From: Pandoraea norimbergensis
Lineage (GTDB): Bacteria > Pseudomonadota > Gammaproteobacteria > Burkholderiales > Burkholderiaceae
Length of the DNA stretch: 64,000 nt
NCBI RefSeq assembly: GCF_001465545.3
Contig: NZ_CP013480.3
Location: 4,464,001 to 4,528,000 of the forward strand
Reading direction: 5' to 3'
Position numbers and translations under genes: made by a program. The notes beneath the pieces are model-generated. The model had not been told where the DNA came from. It worked only from the letters and a program-made list of their open reading frames with translations, and ran no database searches. Positions within the stretch are counted from its first letter, which is position 1; every line of letters starts with the position of its first letter. Below, piece after piece: positions 19,468 through 29,400 of this stretch.

Positions 19468-20550
19468 TTACGTGTTCTGAACCACGATCGACGGGAACTT
19501 GCTCGTCATGTCCTTCTGCTTCGAGGCGATCTTCACCGCGATCTTGCGGGCAATGGCCTTGTACAGCTCGGCAACGCGGCCGTCGGGGTCACCCACCACG
19601 CTTGGCATGCCGGCGTCCGCGTGCACGCGGATGCTCATCTCCAGCGGCAGCTTGCCCAGCAGATCGACATCGAAGTCGTGGCTCATGCGCTCGCCGCCGC
19701 CCACGCCGAAGATCGGCTCTTCATGACCGCAGTTTGAGCAGATATGCAGGCTCATGTTCTCGATCAGCCCCAAAATCGGGACGCCAACCTTCTCGAACAT
19801 CTTGAGACCCTTGCGCGCGTCAAGCAGCGCCAGGTCCTGCGGGGTGGTCACGATGACCGCGCCCGTGACCGGCACCTTCTGCGCCAGCGTGAGCTGAATG
19901 TCGCCCGTGCCCGGCGGCATGTCGACGATCAGGTAGTCGAGATCCTTCCAGTTGGTCTGGTTGAGCAGTTGCTCGAGCGCCTGTGTCACCATCGGGCCGC
20001 GCCACACCATGGGGTTGTCCGGCTCGATCAGAAAGCCGATGGAGCTGGCCTGCAAGCCGTGGCCGACCATCGGCTCGAGCGACTTGCCGTCCTTCGACTC
20101 GGGCTTGCCGTGAATGCCCAGCAGCGTGGGCAGCGACGGGCCGTAGATGTCGGCATCGAGAATCCCGACATTCGCCCCTTCGGCCGCCAGCGCGAGCGCC
20201 AGATTGACCGCCGTGGTGCTCTTGCCCACGCCGCCCTTGCCCGAGGCAACCGCCACAATGTTTTTCACATTGGGAAGGAGCTTGACGCCACGTTGAACGG
20301 CGTGCGCGACAATCTTCTGGCTGATTTCGACAGCAACCCGCTCTACCCCGGGCAGTTTGCCGACGGCGTCGGTGATGCGCGCGCGCATGGCTTCGAACTG
20401 ACTTTTCGCCGGGTAACCGAATTCGATGGCGATGCCGACATGACCGTGCTCGGCGTCGACTCGTTTCACATACTTGCCGGCGACCAGATCCAGCCCCGTA
20501 TCGGGGTCGACGATGCCTCGCAGTACGTCGTTGATTTGCGCTACTTCCAT
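19468..20550 (-). CDS. apbC: Iron-sulfur cluster carrier protein ApbC/Mrp
   Basis: 360 residues from the ATG at 20550 (MEVAQINDVL). An in-frame extension to 20613 is possible but less typical. Residues 1-85 form the MIP18-like domain often fused to Mrp. The deviant Walker A GKGGVGKST (104-112) and the CSNC pair (Cys271, Cys274) that bridges a 4Fe-4S cluster at the dimer interface are both present. It is a cytosolic P-loop protein delivering Fe-S clusters to apo-enzymes. It diverges from the OmpA-like lipoprotein gene. Confidence 0.95.
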   Translation of the reverse strand: MEVAQINDVLRGIVDPDTGLDLVAGKYVKRVDAEHGHVGIAIEFGYPAKSQFEAMRARITDAVGKLPGVERVAVEISQKIVAHAVQRGVKLLPNVKNIVAVASGKGGVGKSTTAVNLALALAAEGANVGILDADIYGPSLPTLLGIHGKPESKDGKSLEPMVGHGLQASSIGFLIEPDNPMVWRGPMVTQALEQLLNQTNWKDLDYLIVDMPPGTGDIQLTLAQKVPVTGAVIVTTPQDLALLDARKGLKMFEKVGVPILGLIENMSLHICSNCGHEEPIFGVGGGERMSHDFDVDLLGKLPLEMSIRVHADAGMPSVVGDPDGRVAELYKAIARKIAVKIASKQKDMTSKFPSIVVQNT

Positions 20551-20823
20551 GTCGGTCTCTCGCTCTGTAGCGGCACGCGGACGGGCCGGCGCATCGCTAA
20601 CAACTTGTAACATCCGTGGCGCGCGCTCTCGATTAGCATGCGAGGCGCACGTGTTTTGGGGAACCAGTCACCGTGGCAATCTGTCCTTGCCAGCGGTTGA
20701 CACTCGGCACTATTGTAAAAGACGTCGCGCCGGCTGGCGTCAAAACCCATGCCAGGCGCGCGTGCTTCCGCGAAGTGCTCACGTGTGTCTCATCACAGCA
20801 AGCTAATCGAGAAGGAGCCTTAT

Positions 20824-21480
20824 ATGAATAAGAACACTCTGCGCGCTTCGGCGCTTGTCCTGGTCGCCGCCGCCATGCTGGCCGGCTGCCAGACGCCGCA
20901 GGGCACCAACACGGCGGTCGGTACCGGCGTCGGCGCGGCGGTCGGGGCGGGTCTGGGTAACCTCATCGGTGGCAACACGACGGGCACGTTGATCGGCGCT
21001 GCGGTAGGTGCCGCCGCCGGTGGTGCGGCGGGTTACAACTGGCAGTCCATCAAGAACACGCTGGGCGGCCACACGGCCGGCACCGGCACGCAAATTACCG
21101 AACGCCCGGACGGCCAGCTTCAGGTCAACGTGCCGAGCGACGTGACGTTCGATACCAACCAGTACGCCATCAAGCCCAATTTTGCTGCCGTGCTGACCGA
21201 CCTCGCCAATTCGCTCAATCAGAATCCGGGCATTACGGCACGCGTGATCGGGCATACGGATAGCACCGGTGGCGACCGTATCAACATTCCGCTCTCGCAA
21301 AACCGTGCCAATTCGGTCATCCAGTTCCTGACGAGCCGCGGTGTTGCCGCGAACCGTTTGCAGGGTGTGGGCGTGGCGTCGAGCCAGCCGGTCGCGTCGG
21401 ATGCCACGGCCGAAGGCCGCGCGCAGAACCGCCGCGTCGAAATTCTGCTGCAAGCCCCGCAGCAACAGGCCCCGCGCTGA
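20824..21480 (+). CDS. OmpA-family outer-membrane lipoprotein
   Basis: 218 residues with AAGGAG upstream. The signal peptide ends in lipobox LAGC with Cys22 as lipidation site. Residues 30-75 are a Gly/Ala-rich stretch with GAAVGAGLG and GAAVGAAAGGAAG, like the glycine-zipper motif of SmpA/YMGG-type proteins. The C-terminal OmpA domain (about 100-215) contains VTFDTNQYAIKP, GHTDSTGG and NRANSVIQFL, the peptidoglycan-binding core. It probably links the outer membrane to the cell wall. Monocistronic. Confidence 0.93.
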   Translation: MNKNTLRASALVLVAAAMLAGCQTPQGTNTAVGTGVGAAVGAGLGNLIGGNTTGTLIGAAVGAAAGGAAGYNWQSIKNTLGGHTAGTGTQITERPDGQLQVNVPSDVTFDTNQYAIKPNFAAVLTDLANSLNQNPGITARVIGHTDSTGGDRINIPLSQNRANSVIQFLTSRGVAANRLQGVGVASSQPVASDATAEGRAQNRRVEILLQAPQQQAPR

Positions 21481-21658
21481 TCAACGCGATCGGTGCGGCG
21501 TAGCCGATGATGTGCCGGCCGCATGTTGCGCCGCAGCATCAAAAAGTTGGCACATCGGTTGAACTAATCCCGCGTCACGTCGCTCTGACCCTTCGGAAGT
21601 GCCTACCGTGGGCGCTTCCATCTCCTCTTTGTTATTGACGTTACGTGTGCCTAGTTAT

Positions 21659-21685
21659 GCCGGAACCTGGTTCCGGCTTTTTTTT
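21659..21685 (+). terminator. Terminator downstream of the OmpA lipoprotein gene
   Basis: GCCGGAA and TTCCGGC pair across a 5-nt loop, followed by eight T. It lies 179 nt after the stop codon. The 348-nt gap before metG holds this element, GGCCGAAC direct repeats after it and the metG promoter, and nothing else I can identify. A short RNA ending here is possible but has no visible promoter. Confidence 0.85.
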
Positions 21686-21781
21686 GGCCGAACGCTTTTC
21701 AGTCGAACCCTTTCTGGCCGAACCCGTTTGAAGCCGTTATTCCCGCCAAGTGGCCCCGTTTGGGCGGCAACGCGCCGCGCC

Positions 21782-21790
21782 TGCTAGAAT
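21782..21790 (+). promoter_or_regulatory. Extended -10 promoter candidate for metG
   Basis: TGCTAGAAT matches an extended -10 box and lies 39 nt upstream of the metG ATG. No clear -35 is present. Confidence 0.5.
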
Positions 21791-21828
21791 CGTCCTTTCC
21801 CCGCCACTACAACCCACACGCAAACTCC

Positions 21829-23937
21829 ATGTCCCGCCGCATTCTTGTCACCTCCGCCCTGCCGTACGCCAATGGCCAGATTCACATCGGTCACTTGGTG
21901 GAATATATCCAGACAGATATCTGGGTGCGGTACATGCGGATGCAGGGCCATGAGGTGTATTACGTGGGTGCGGACGACACGCACGGCACGCCGGTCATGC
22001 TGCGTGCCGAAAAGGAAGGCCTCACGCCCAAGCAACTGATCGAGCGCGTGTGGACAGAGCACAAGCGCGATTTCGACAGCTTTGGCATCTCGTTCGATAA
22101 CTACTATTCGACGGATTCCGAAGAAAACCGCGAATTGTCCGAAAACGTCTATCTGGCGCTCAAGGAACAGGGGCTGATCGAGGCGCGCGATATCGAACAG
22201 GCGTATGACCCGGTCAAGGAGATGTTCCTGCCGGACCGCTTCATCAAAGGCGAATGCCCGAAGTGCGGCGCCAAGGACCAGTACGGGGACTCGTGCGAAG
22301 TCTGCGGCTCGACCTACGCGCCGACCGACCTGCTCAACCCGTACTCGGTCGTCTCGGGCGCTACGCCCGTGCGCAAGACCTCGACGCACTACTTCTTCAA
22401 GCTGTCGGACCCGCGCTGCGAGCAGTTCCTGCGCAAGTGGGTGGCAGGTCTCGCCCAGCCGGAAGCCGCGAACAAGATGAAGGAATGGCTGGGCGAAGAC
22501 GGTGAGTCGACGCTGGCCGACTGGGATATTTCGCGCGACGCGCCGTATTTCGGTTTCGAAATCCCGGGCGCGCCCGGCAAGTATTTCTACGTCTGGCTCG
22601 ACGCGCCGGTCGGCTACTACGCCAGCTTCAAGAACCTGTGCGCCCAGCGCGGCCTGAACTTCGAAGAGTGGGTCAAGCCGGGCTCGACCACCGAGCAGTA
22701 CCACTTCATCGGCAAAGACATCCTGTACTTCCACACGCTGTTCTGGCCGGCGATGCTCGAATTCTCGGGCCATCGCACGCCGACCAACGTGTTTGCACAC
22801 GGCTTCCTGACCGTCGACGGCCAGAAGATGTCGAAGTCGCGCGGTACGTTCATCACCGCACAAAGCTTCATCGACACCGGCCTGAACCCCGAATGGCTGC
22901 GCTATTACATCGGCGCCAAGCTCGGCAACACGATGGAAGACATCGACCTGAACCTCGATGACTTCATCGCACGCGTGAACAGCGATCTGGTCGGCAAGTA
23001 CGTGAACATCGCCAGCCGCGCCGCAGGCTTCCTGCTCAAGCGTTTCGATGGCCGCGTCTCGGCCGACGCCATGCAAGCGCCGCTGCTCGTGCAGTTGCGC
23101 GGCGTGGCACCGCAGATCGCTGCCCATTACGAAGCGCGCGAATTCGGTAAGGCCTTGCGTCTGGTGATGGAACAGGCGGACGCCGTGAACGGCTACGTCG
23201 ACACGGTCAAGCCGTGGGATCTGGCGAAGGACCCGGCACAAGCGGGCGCGCTGCATGAAGCCTGTTCGGTGTGTCTGGAAGCGTTCCGCCTGCTCACGCT
23301 GTATCTCAAGCCCGTGTTGCCGACAACGGCCGCGGCGGTCGAGCAGTTCCTGAGCATTGCCCCGCAAACGTGGCAAGACGTCGCCACGCCGCTGACCTCG
23401 GCCAGCGCCATCTCGGCTTACAAGCACCTGATGACGCGCGTCGAAGGCAAGCAGGTCGAGGCACTGGTTGCCGCCAACCGCGATTCGCTGCAAGCGACGG
23501 CGGCCCCGGCCGCAGCATCGGCTGACGCGGGCAAGGCGAAGGGCAAGGACAAGGCCGCCACAGCGGCAGCCGCCCCGGCGGCGGCAGACGACGGTGTCAT
23601 CACCATCGACGACTTTGCCAAGATCGATCTGCGCATCGCGCGTATCGTTGCCTGTCAGGCCGTGGAAGGCTCGGACAAGCTGCTGCAACTCACGCTGGAT
23701 GTGGGTGAAGCCCAGACGCGTAACGTCTTCTCGGGCATCAAGTCGGCGTATCCGCAACCGGAAGCGCTGGTCGGCAAGCTCACCGTCATGGTGGCTAATC
23801 TGGCCCCGCGCAAGATGAAGTTCGGTCTGTCGGAGGGGATGGTGCTCGCGGCTTCGGCCGCAAACGAGAAGGCCGAACCGGGCATCTACATTCTCGAACC
23901 GCACGACGGTGCCAAGCCGGGTATGCGCGTGAAGTAA
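21829..23937 (+). CDS. metG: Methionyl-tRNA synthetase
   Basis: 702 residues. The class I synthetase HIGH motif is at about 19-22, the zinc-binding knuckle CPKCG...CEVCG at about 142-160, and KMSKS near 333-337. A Lys/Ala-rich linker (about 565-585) leads to a C-terminal EMAP-like tRNA-binding domain ([27 protein letters not shown] begins it), which mediates dimerisation. This is the E. coli MetG architecture at normal length. ATG 21829 ([16 protein letters not shown]) fits the family start. Confidence 0.98.
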   Translation: MSRRILVTSALPYANGQIHIGHLVEYIQTDIWVRYMRMQGHEVYYVGADDTHGTPVMLRAEKEGLTPKQLIERVWTEHKRDFDSFGISFDNYYSTDSEENRELSENVYLALKEQGLIEARDIEQAYDPVKEMFLPDRFIKGECPKCGAKDQYGDSCEVCGSTYAPTDLLNPYSVVSGATPVRKTSTHYFFKLSDPRCEQFLRKWVAGLAQPEAANKMKEWLGEDGESTLADWDISRDAPYFGFEIPGAPGKYFYVWLDAPVGYYASFKNLCAQRGLNFEEWVKPGSTTEQYHFIGKDILYFHTLFWPAMLEFSGHRTPTNVFAHGFLTVDGQKMSKSRGTFITAQSFIDTGLNPEWLRYYIGAKLGNTMEDIDLNLDDFIARVNSDLVGKYVNIASRAAGFLLKRFDGRVSADAMQAPLLVQLRGVAPQIAAHYEAREFGKALRLVMEQADAVNGYVDTVKPWDLAKDPAQAGALHEACSVCLEAFRLLTLYLKPVLPTTAAAVEQFLSIAPQTWQDVATPLTSASAISAYKHLMTRVEGKQVEALVAANRDSLQATAAPAAASADAGKAKGKDKAATAAAAPAAADDGVITIDDFAKIDLRIARIVACQAVEGSDKLLQLTLDVGEAQTRNVFSGIKSAYPQPEALVGKLTVMVANLAPRKMKFGLSEGMVLAASAANEKAEPGIYILEPHDGAKPGMRVK

Positions 23938-23972
23938 GCACGAGCGCAATCGCCGCAACAAAGTCGTACCCG

Positions 23973-24011
23973 TCACCCCAAGCGCCGGAGATCATCCCGG
24001 CCTTGGGGTGA
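23973..24011. terminator. Hairpin between metG and the convergent methyltransferase gene
   Basis: TCACCCCAAG pairs with CTTGGGGTGA, with an inner CCGG pairing, followed by AGTCTTTTGG. Probable terminator for metG and perhaps both genes. Confidence 0.7.
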
Positions 24012-24066
24012 AGTCTTTTGGGGCGCTGGCGCTCAAGACATTGCCCCTCGCCCGCTGAGACAAAGC

Positions 24067-24795
24067 CTACGTGTGCGCTGAGACCATCAGCATCATGGGG
24101 CGCTCCAGTTCTTCGGCCAACGCCGGCATTTGCTGGATTTGCTCAGGCGTCGGCGCAAACTCCTCCACCCGCTGCAACTGAAAGCCCACACGCATCAGCG
24201 CGTTCAGCGTCGTGCCGAGCGTGCGGTGATACTTCAGCACGCCCTTGGCAAACCAGTCAGTGCGGCGTTCGCCCTCAATGCTGTAGCCGTTCACCGGCCA
24301 CGTCTTGCGCCCGTCCGCTTCGGCCAGCCAGTGGGGATGGGCTGCCGCCATGAAAATCGGATGTTCGACAGTGAACACGAGATGTCCGCCGGGCGCGAGC
24401 GACTGATGAAGATGCTTTGCCAGACGGTCGAAATCGCGAACGTAGTGAAAGGTCAATGCGCTGTAGGCGACGTCGAAGGCCGCCGCAGGCAGATCGAGCG
24501 TGTCGAGGTCGGCAATGCGGTATTCGATCGCAGGGTCGGAAGTGTCCGCCCTCGCCCGCGCAATCATGTTCTGCGACAGATCGAGCCCGAGTACCGACGC
24601 CGCCCCTTGCTCGCGCATCCAGCGCGAGGCCCAGCCGAAGCCACAGCCAAGATCGACCACGCGCTTGCCGCGCAGGTCCGGCAGCATCGCCCGGATGGCC
24701 GGCCACTCGGGTGCGCCGTCCAGTCCCAGCACTTGCCGGGGTAGCTGGCTGTAGCCCGTAAAGAAATCCGGGTTGTCGTAGATGTTCTGTGCCAT
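24067..24795 (-). CDS. SAM-dependent class I methyltransferase
   Basis: 242 residues from the ATG at 24795 (MAQNIYDNPDFF). Motif I VVDLGCGFGWAS lies at about 46-57, the acidic motif II VLGLDLSQNM follows, and motif III is LAPGGHLVFTVEHP. The fold is a standard Rossmann methyltransferase resembling the UbiE/biotin-synthesis BioC group. The substrate is unknown. It lies 47 nt beyond the stop of the Lrp-type regulator on the same strand, so the regulator gene is read first and the two may be co-transcribed. Confidence 0.88.
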   Translation of the reverse strand: MAQNIYDNPDFFTGYSQLPRQVLGLDGAPEWPAIRAMLPDLRGKRVVDLGCGFGWASRWMREQGAASVLGLDLSQNMIARARADTSDPAIEYRIADLDTLDLPAAAFDVAYSALTFHYVRDFDRLAKHLHQSLAPGGHLVFTVEHPIFMAAAHPHWLAEADGRKTWPVNGYSIEGERRTDWFAKGVLKYHRTLGTTLNALMRVGFQLQRVEEFAPTPEQIQQMPALAEELERPMMLMVSAHT

Positions 24796-24842
24796 GTCGG
24801 TATTTCCGGTCAAGCCGCTGGCGTGAGCAAGGCAAGCGACGC

Positions 24843-25304
24843 CTAGCGCAAATGCTCCACTGGCAACGCTGTGGTGAATTTCACCGTCTCCATCGAGAAA
24901 CTGGCGCTGATGTCCTGCAAATCGGCTACGCGGATGAGCTTCTTGTAGAAACGATCGTAGGCGGCGATATCGGGGAGATACACCTTGAGCAGATAGTCGA
25001 TGTCCCCCGCCATGCGGTGAATCTCGACGATTTCCGGGAGTTCGCGCGCGCCGGAGACAAACCGCACCATCCACTCTTCGCTGTGTGTCGCGGCCTTGAT
25101 GAACACGAACGCCGTGACGCGCAAATCGAGTTGCTGCGGGTCGCACAGCGTGACCTGCCCGGTGATCACGCCGTTCTCGCGCAGGCGTTGCACGCGCCGC
25201 CAGCAGGGCGTTGGCGACAGGTGCACGGCTTCGGCCAGCTCCCCCAGCGAACGCGAGGCATCCACTTGCAGGTTTTCGAGAATCGCTAGATCAGTTTTAT
25301 CCAT
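24843..25304 (-). CDS. Lrp/AsnC-family transcriptional regulator
   Basis: 153 residues from the ATG at 25304 (MDKTDLAILENLQ). GTG 25313 would add three residues. The N-terminal winged helix-turn-helix contains LGELAEAVHLSPTPCWRRVQRL (about 19-40). The C-terminal RAM domain has GDIDYLLKVYLPDIAAYDRF. Such proteins sense amino acids as octamers. Its divergent position suggests it may control the DUF6356 gene, the downstream methyltransferase and itself, but no operator was identified. Confidence 0.93.
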   Translation of the reverse strand: MDKTDLAILENLQVDASRSLGELAEAVHLSPTPCWRRVQRLRENGVITGQVTLCDPQQLDLRVTAFVFIKAATHSEEWMVRFVSGARELPEIVEIHRMAGDIDYLLKVYLPDIAAYDRFYKKLIRVADLQDISASFSMETVKFTTALPVEHLR

Positions 25305-25421
25305 GATCGCCACATGAAGGGAAAAATTTTCTCAATCCTACTCGATTTGAGCCAAACTTTGAAAGCCTTTACCTGTGGCTGCCCGGTAGACTGGCCAGAC
25401 ATTTCGAAAACGGGCGATGCC

Positions 25422-25667
25422 ATGAAAATCTTTACCGAACACCCCGCTTCCGTCGGCGAAAACTACGCCCAGCATATGGGCTCTGCCGTCTCGTTCGCGT
25501 TGCCGTTGCTCGGCGCCGGCCTTGCGTGTCTCGTCCATGCGCTGCTGCCGTTCGCCTTCGAGAAGACCGGCAGCAAGATCATCGTGCGCTTGCATGAGCG
25601 GATGGTGACGCATCGCCATCGTCATGGAGCAGCGCCCGCGCAACCCGCTCAGTCCACGCCGGAATAA
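25422..25667 (+). CDS. DUF6356 small membrane protein
   Basis: 81 residues from ATG 25422. The sequence FTEHPASVGENYAQHMGSAVSF followed by a hydrophobic LLGAGLACLVHALLPFAFEKTGS matches my recollection of DUF6356, small proteobacterial proteins with one membrane segment and no known role. The C-terminal tail is His/Ala/Pro-rich. It diverges from the Lrp-type regulator. Confidence 0.75.
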   Translation: MKIFTEHPASVGENYAQHMGSAVSFALPLLGAGLACLVHALLPFAFEKTGSKIIVRLHERMVTHRHRHGAAPAQPAQSTPE

Positions 25668-25703
25668 GCGAATCCAGCAAATCCAACGAAAAGACCGGGT
25701 CTC

Positions 25704-25736
25704 GTGGATCGAGCCAATCACTCAGCCTCGATCCAC
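25704..25736. terminator. Hairpin between the convergent DUF6356 and lipoprotein genes
   Basis: GTGGATCGAG pairs perfectly with CTCGATCCAC across 13 nt. There is no long T run, so strength is uncertain. Confidence 0.55.
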
Positions 25737-25743
25737 CCGGCGT

Positions 25744-26349
25744 TCAAGGCCGCTCCGACGCCGGGTCGGGCGAGCGTGACGTCACCGTTACGCGGCCATC
25801 CGGGCCGAAGTGCGCGTTGAACATCCCCGCCGTATTCACACCGTCTTCGAGCCAACGCCAGCTCCACACCACTTCCTTCTTGAGCCGGTACTCCGCGACC
25901 GTGGTCGGTTTGCCGAGCAAACGACGCACATCGTCCTGCGACATCCCCGGCTGCACCTGTTCGAAGTTCTCTGCCGTCAGCGCCTGCGTGACGGCGCGCA
26001 GCTTGCCGTCGGGCGCGATATCGACCATGTACGTACGCAAGCCACCGGGCGCACGCGGATACTCCAGCCGGCGCGAGCCGTCGCTGTTCTCCCACACGAT
26101 CTCGGGCTTGCCCATCTGATCGCGCACCTGCGTCTCGGTCGTGACACCCGGCTTGAGATCGCGCAGCAGCATGTCGTCGGGCTTGACGGCATTGAACGTA
26201 TCGCGCGCTTTCTCGCGCACCTTGTCGATTTGCTGCTGATCGCAGCCGAACAGGCCCAGCAGACTCGCGAACAATCCCATGGCGACTCCCCAACGAACGC
26301 TGCGGCGCAGACCCTGCGCCGGTTGAATCGAATTACGCGACGTCATCAT
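25744..26349 (-). CDS. BamE/SmpA-like outer-membrane lipoprotein
   Basis: 201 residues from the ATG at 26349, 8 nt after GGAGG. GTG 26358 is the alternative. The signal sequence ends at LLGLFGCDQQ, giving a lipid-anchored Cys. Two repeated modules follow, each with a PG[VM][TS] start: LKPGVTTETQVRDQMGKPEIV and VQPGMSQDDVRRLLGKPTTV. These are the alpha-helix/beta core of the BamE fold, here duplicated. Its position next to tamA and tamB suggests a role in outer-membrane protein or lipid assembly, but this is inference. Confidence 0.8.
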   Translation of the reverse strand: MMTSRNSIQPAQGLRRSVRWGVAMGLFASLLGLFGCDQQQIDKVREKARDTFNAVKPDDMLLRDLKPGVTTETQVRDQMGKPEIVWENSDGSRRLEYPRAPGGLRTYMVDIAPDGKLRAVTQALTAENFEQVQPGMSQDDVRRLLGKPTTVAEYRLKKEVVWSWRWLEDGVNTAGMFNAHFGPDGRVTVTSRSPDPASERP

Positions 26350-26427
26350 CGATGGCACCTCCCTCTTCTACGTTGCGCCGTGCGCTCACCGCTGCCTCAT
26401 TGCTTTGCCTCGGCGCCCACACGGACA

Positions 26428-29400
26428 TCAATCGAAACGACGGTTGAACAGCACGTCGAAGCCCGACAGCGAACCGGTACGCAGCGCCAATTGCCAGCGG
26501 CGCGACACCTGCCACGTGATCTTCACGATACTCGCCGAGCTCGTCAGTCCTTGCTCGAAACCGAGCGCGAAGTTGTCCGAGATCGCCTTGCCCACTTTCA
26601 CCACCTGCTCGTCGTCCGACAGGCCCGACTCGCTGGTGCCGATGCTGAATTCGTCGATCCCCAGATCCTTGATGATGCGCTTGCCGCCCGTCGCGCCCAG
26701 CAGCACCGTCGCCGCACCGGCCATCGCCTGACGCTGGCCGAGCCCGGCGCCATCCGGACCGTGGCCGAACATCAGCCACGAGAGCTTTTCTTCGTCCGAC
26801 ACACTCGGCTCAGACACCAGCGACACGCGCGGCTGACGCACCGTGCCCGTCACCAGCACGCCCGCCGCCACTTCCTGATTGCGGCGCATGGCCTGAATGT
26901 AGAGGTCCGGGTTGTCGAGCGGACCGACAAAGTTGATCTGACCGCGCTCGATAGCGAGCTTGCGGTCAAACGCCTCGTAGGTGCCCTCGGCCACCGTGAT
27001 CGTGCCCGTGGCACGCATCGGCGACAGCGGCGCGCTCTGCACGTGCATGCTACCGCGCAACAGCAGATCCGCCCCTGCGCCGACAAAGCGGAAGTCGCGG
27101 CCCAGATTCAGTTCGATATCGATGCGCGGCGAGAAGCGGCTCGCGGGTTTCGCACTGATGCGCGCGGCCTCTTCCTTCGGATCGAGCGGCTTGCTGCGCG
27201 ACTGCGCGCCACCGCGCACGACGAGCACGTCGTCGCCCAGCTTCGGTGCACTCGTCGGCGGCAATGCGAAGCGGGCCCGATCGACGGTGAACTTGCCGGT
27301 CACCGACATCGTGTCGCCACTGCCCACTGCCTTCGCGTCGCCCGTGAGCGAAAGCTGGCGATCCGGGGCCGCAAACAGTTGCAGCTTGTCGGCGGCGAGC
27401 GTGATGCCCAGCGTCGGTTCGGGCGTGTCGATCCGAATACCGCCCGTGGCGCGTGCCGTGCCGCCACCGCCGCCGGTGAAGACCACATCGCGCAGCACGA
27501 TCTCCGACGGTGTAAGGGCAATGCGCACGTGGCCATCCTTCACGCTCACGCCCGTATCGAACATCTGTACCGACAAGTCGTCGGCGGTCAGTTCCCCCGT
27601 CGGACGCGGCTTCGCCACCGTGCCCGCCAGCGTCATCTGCAAGTTCGCGCGCCCCTTGAAGGCAAACTGCGCACCGGCCAGATTCTCGAACTTGGAAATG
27701 TCCGGGATGACCATCGCCACACGGCCGGTGAGCGGCGCGTCGTCCGGCAGGCTCGGAATACCGTCGGCGACACGCAGGCCGGTCTGCACGTCGGCGTCGA
27801 GCGTGCCGATCAGTGCCGACGCCGCCTTCACCGTCGCGCGCGCCGACTGTCCGGACAAGTCGATGCGCGCACGCATCTCCGAGATGCCCAGTGGCACGCG
27901 TGCGCCGATGCCGCCCTTTTCGGCACTCAGTCCCGGAATGCCGGTGATGGTGACCTTCACGTCGTCGTTGACGCCCCCACGGCGCAGCGTCACGTCACCG
28001 CTGCGGCGCACGATTTCGACGAAACCGTCGGCCCGTTGCGCCATGCTCACATTCCATTTGCCATCGAGCACCAGATCGCTGGCCAAGGCCGGTTGCTCAC
28101 CGGTGAAGGATGCGACCACGCGCAACACCTGACCGATATCGAGCGTATCGATGGTGCCGGCCGTCTTCAGTTGTCCCGCGCCGTAATCGAAGTTCGTGAG
28201 CGACAACGCGCCGACGCCCGTGACGAGCTTCGCCGCGCCCAGATGCACGCGCTCCGCGCTCGCTTCGACTTGCCACGGCGAAGCGAGTGTCAGCTTCGGC
28301 ATGCCCCGGTTTTCCAGCGCCTGAATCGTGCCGCGCCAGCCCGGTTTGCCACGGGTATCGGTCACGGCACCTGCGGCATCGACGTTCAAATCCAGCGGGG
28401 CTTCGCGCAACTTGCCTGCGGCCTTCAAGTGCAGCGTGTGGGCACCTCGTGTGCCCGCCAGCGCCACCGACAACTTGTCGAGACGCGCCACGTCGCTCGC
28501 GAAGCCATTGCCATCGAGCGTCACATTCAGGCGATCGCCCGGCGCGCCGGGCAGCCCGCCGCTCACATCGACCTTACCGGCAAGGTGATCCAGCTTTTGT
28601 GCGCCGAACACCAGTTTGTCGGCGGCAAGCGTTGCCACCACCGCCGGACGCTCGATCGTGCCCGAGACCTGTCCATCGAGTTGCAGACGTCCCGCTAATC
28701 CGAAGCCGAGTTTGTCGAGCGAGGGCGCGTCGATGTTCACGGCCATCTTGTCGCCTGCGGCGCCGAAACTGCCGCGCAACGCAACCTTGTTGCCCGCGAC
28801 GAGCAAGTTGGCATCGCTGGGCAGCAATCGCTTGCCTGCCACCTTCACGGTGCCCGTGCCGCTCATTGGCAGGTCAGCATAGACGCTGTCCTGTAGCGCG
28901 AATTTGAGCGTCACGCCCAACTCGGGCCGCAACACGCCCTGCGCGTCGAACTGGCCGGTAACGCTGGCCGCAGGCGGCTTGGCCGCGCCCTTCTTCGCGT
29001 GCGCGGCGTCGTAGAGGTCGTACCAAGCCGCCGGATCGAAACGCGTCAGCTTGAGTTGCGCCTGATACGCACCGGTGTCGCCGTTCTCCAGCACGCCGGT
29101 GGCCGCTGCCTTGCCCTGTCCGGCATCGAGCGAAAGGGTGTGAATCGTCGTGCCCTTCGCGTCGAGTCCGACGTCGGCCAGCACGCGACGCGTCGCATCT
29201 CGCCAGTCGAGCACGATGCGCTGTCCAGTGGCGTCGAGCTTGATGTTGAGCGGCCCCGAGAGTTTCGTCGCAGGCAACTTGCCGTAAAGCGCGCGCAGAT
29301 CGAGGTCTTGCATCGCCAGCGCAAAGCCACCGACGGTGACCTCGGCAGGGGCGTCACCGGCGGCCGCCGTGTGGGCGCTGGCCGCCGACGCCAGCGATGC

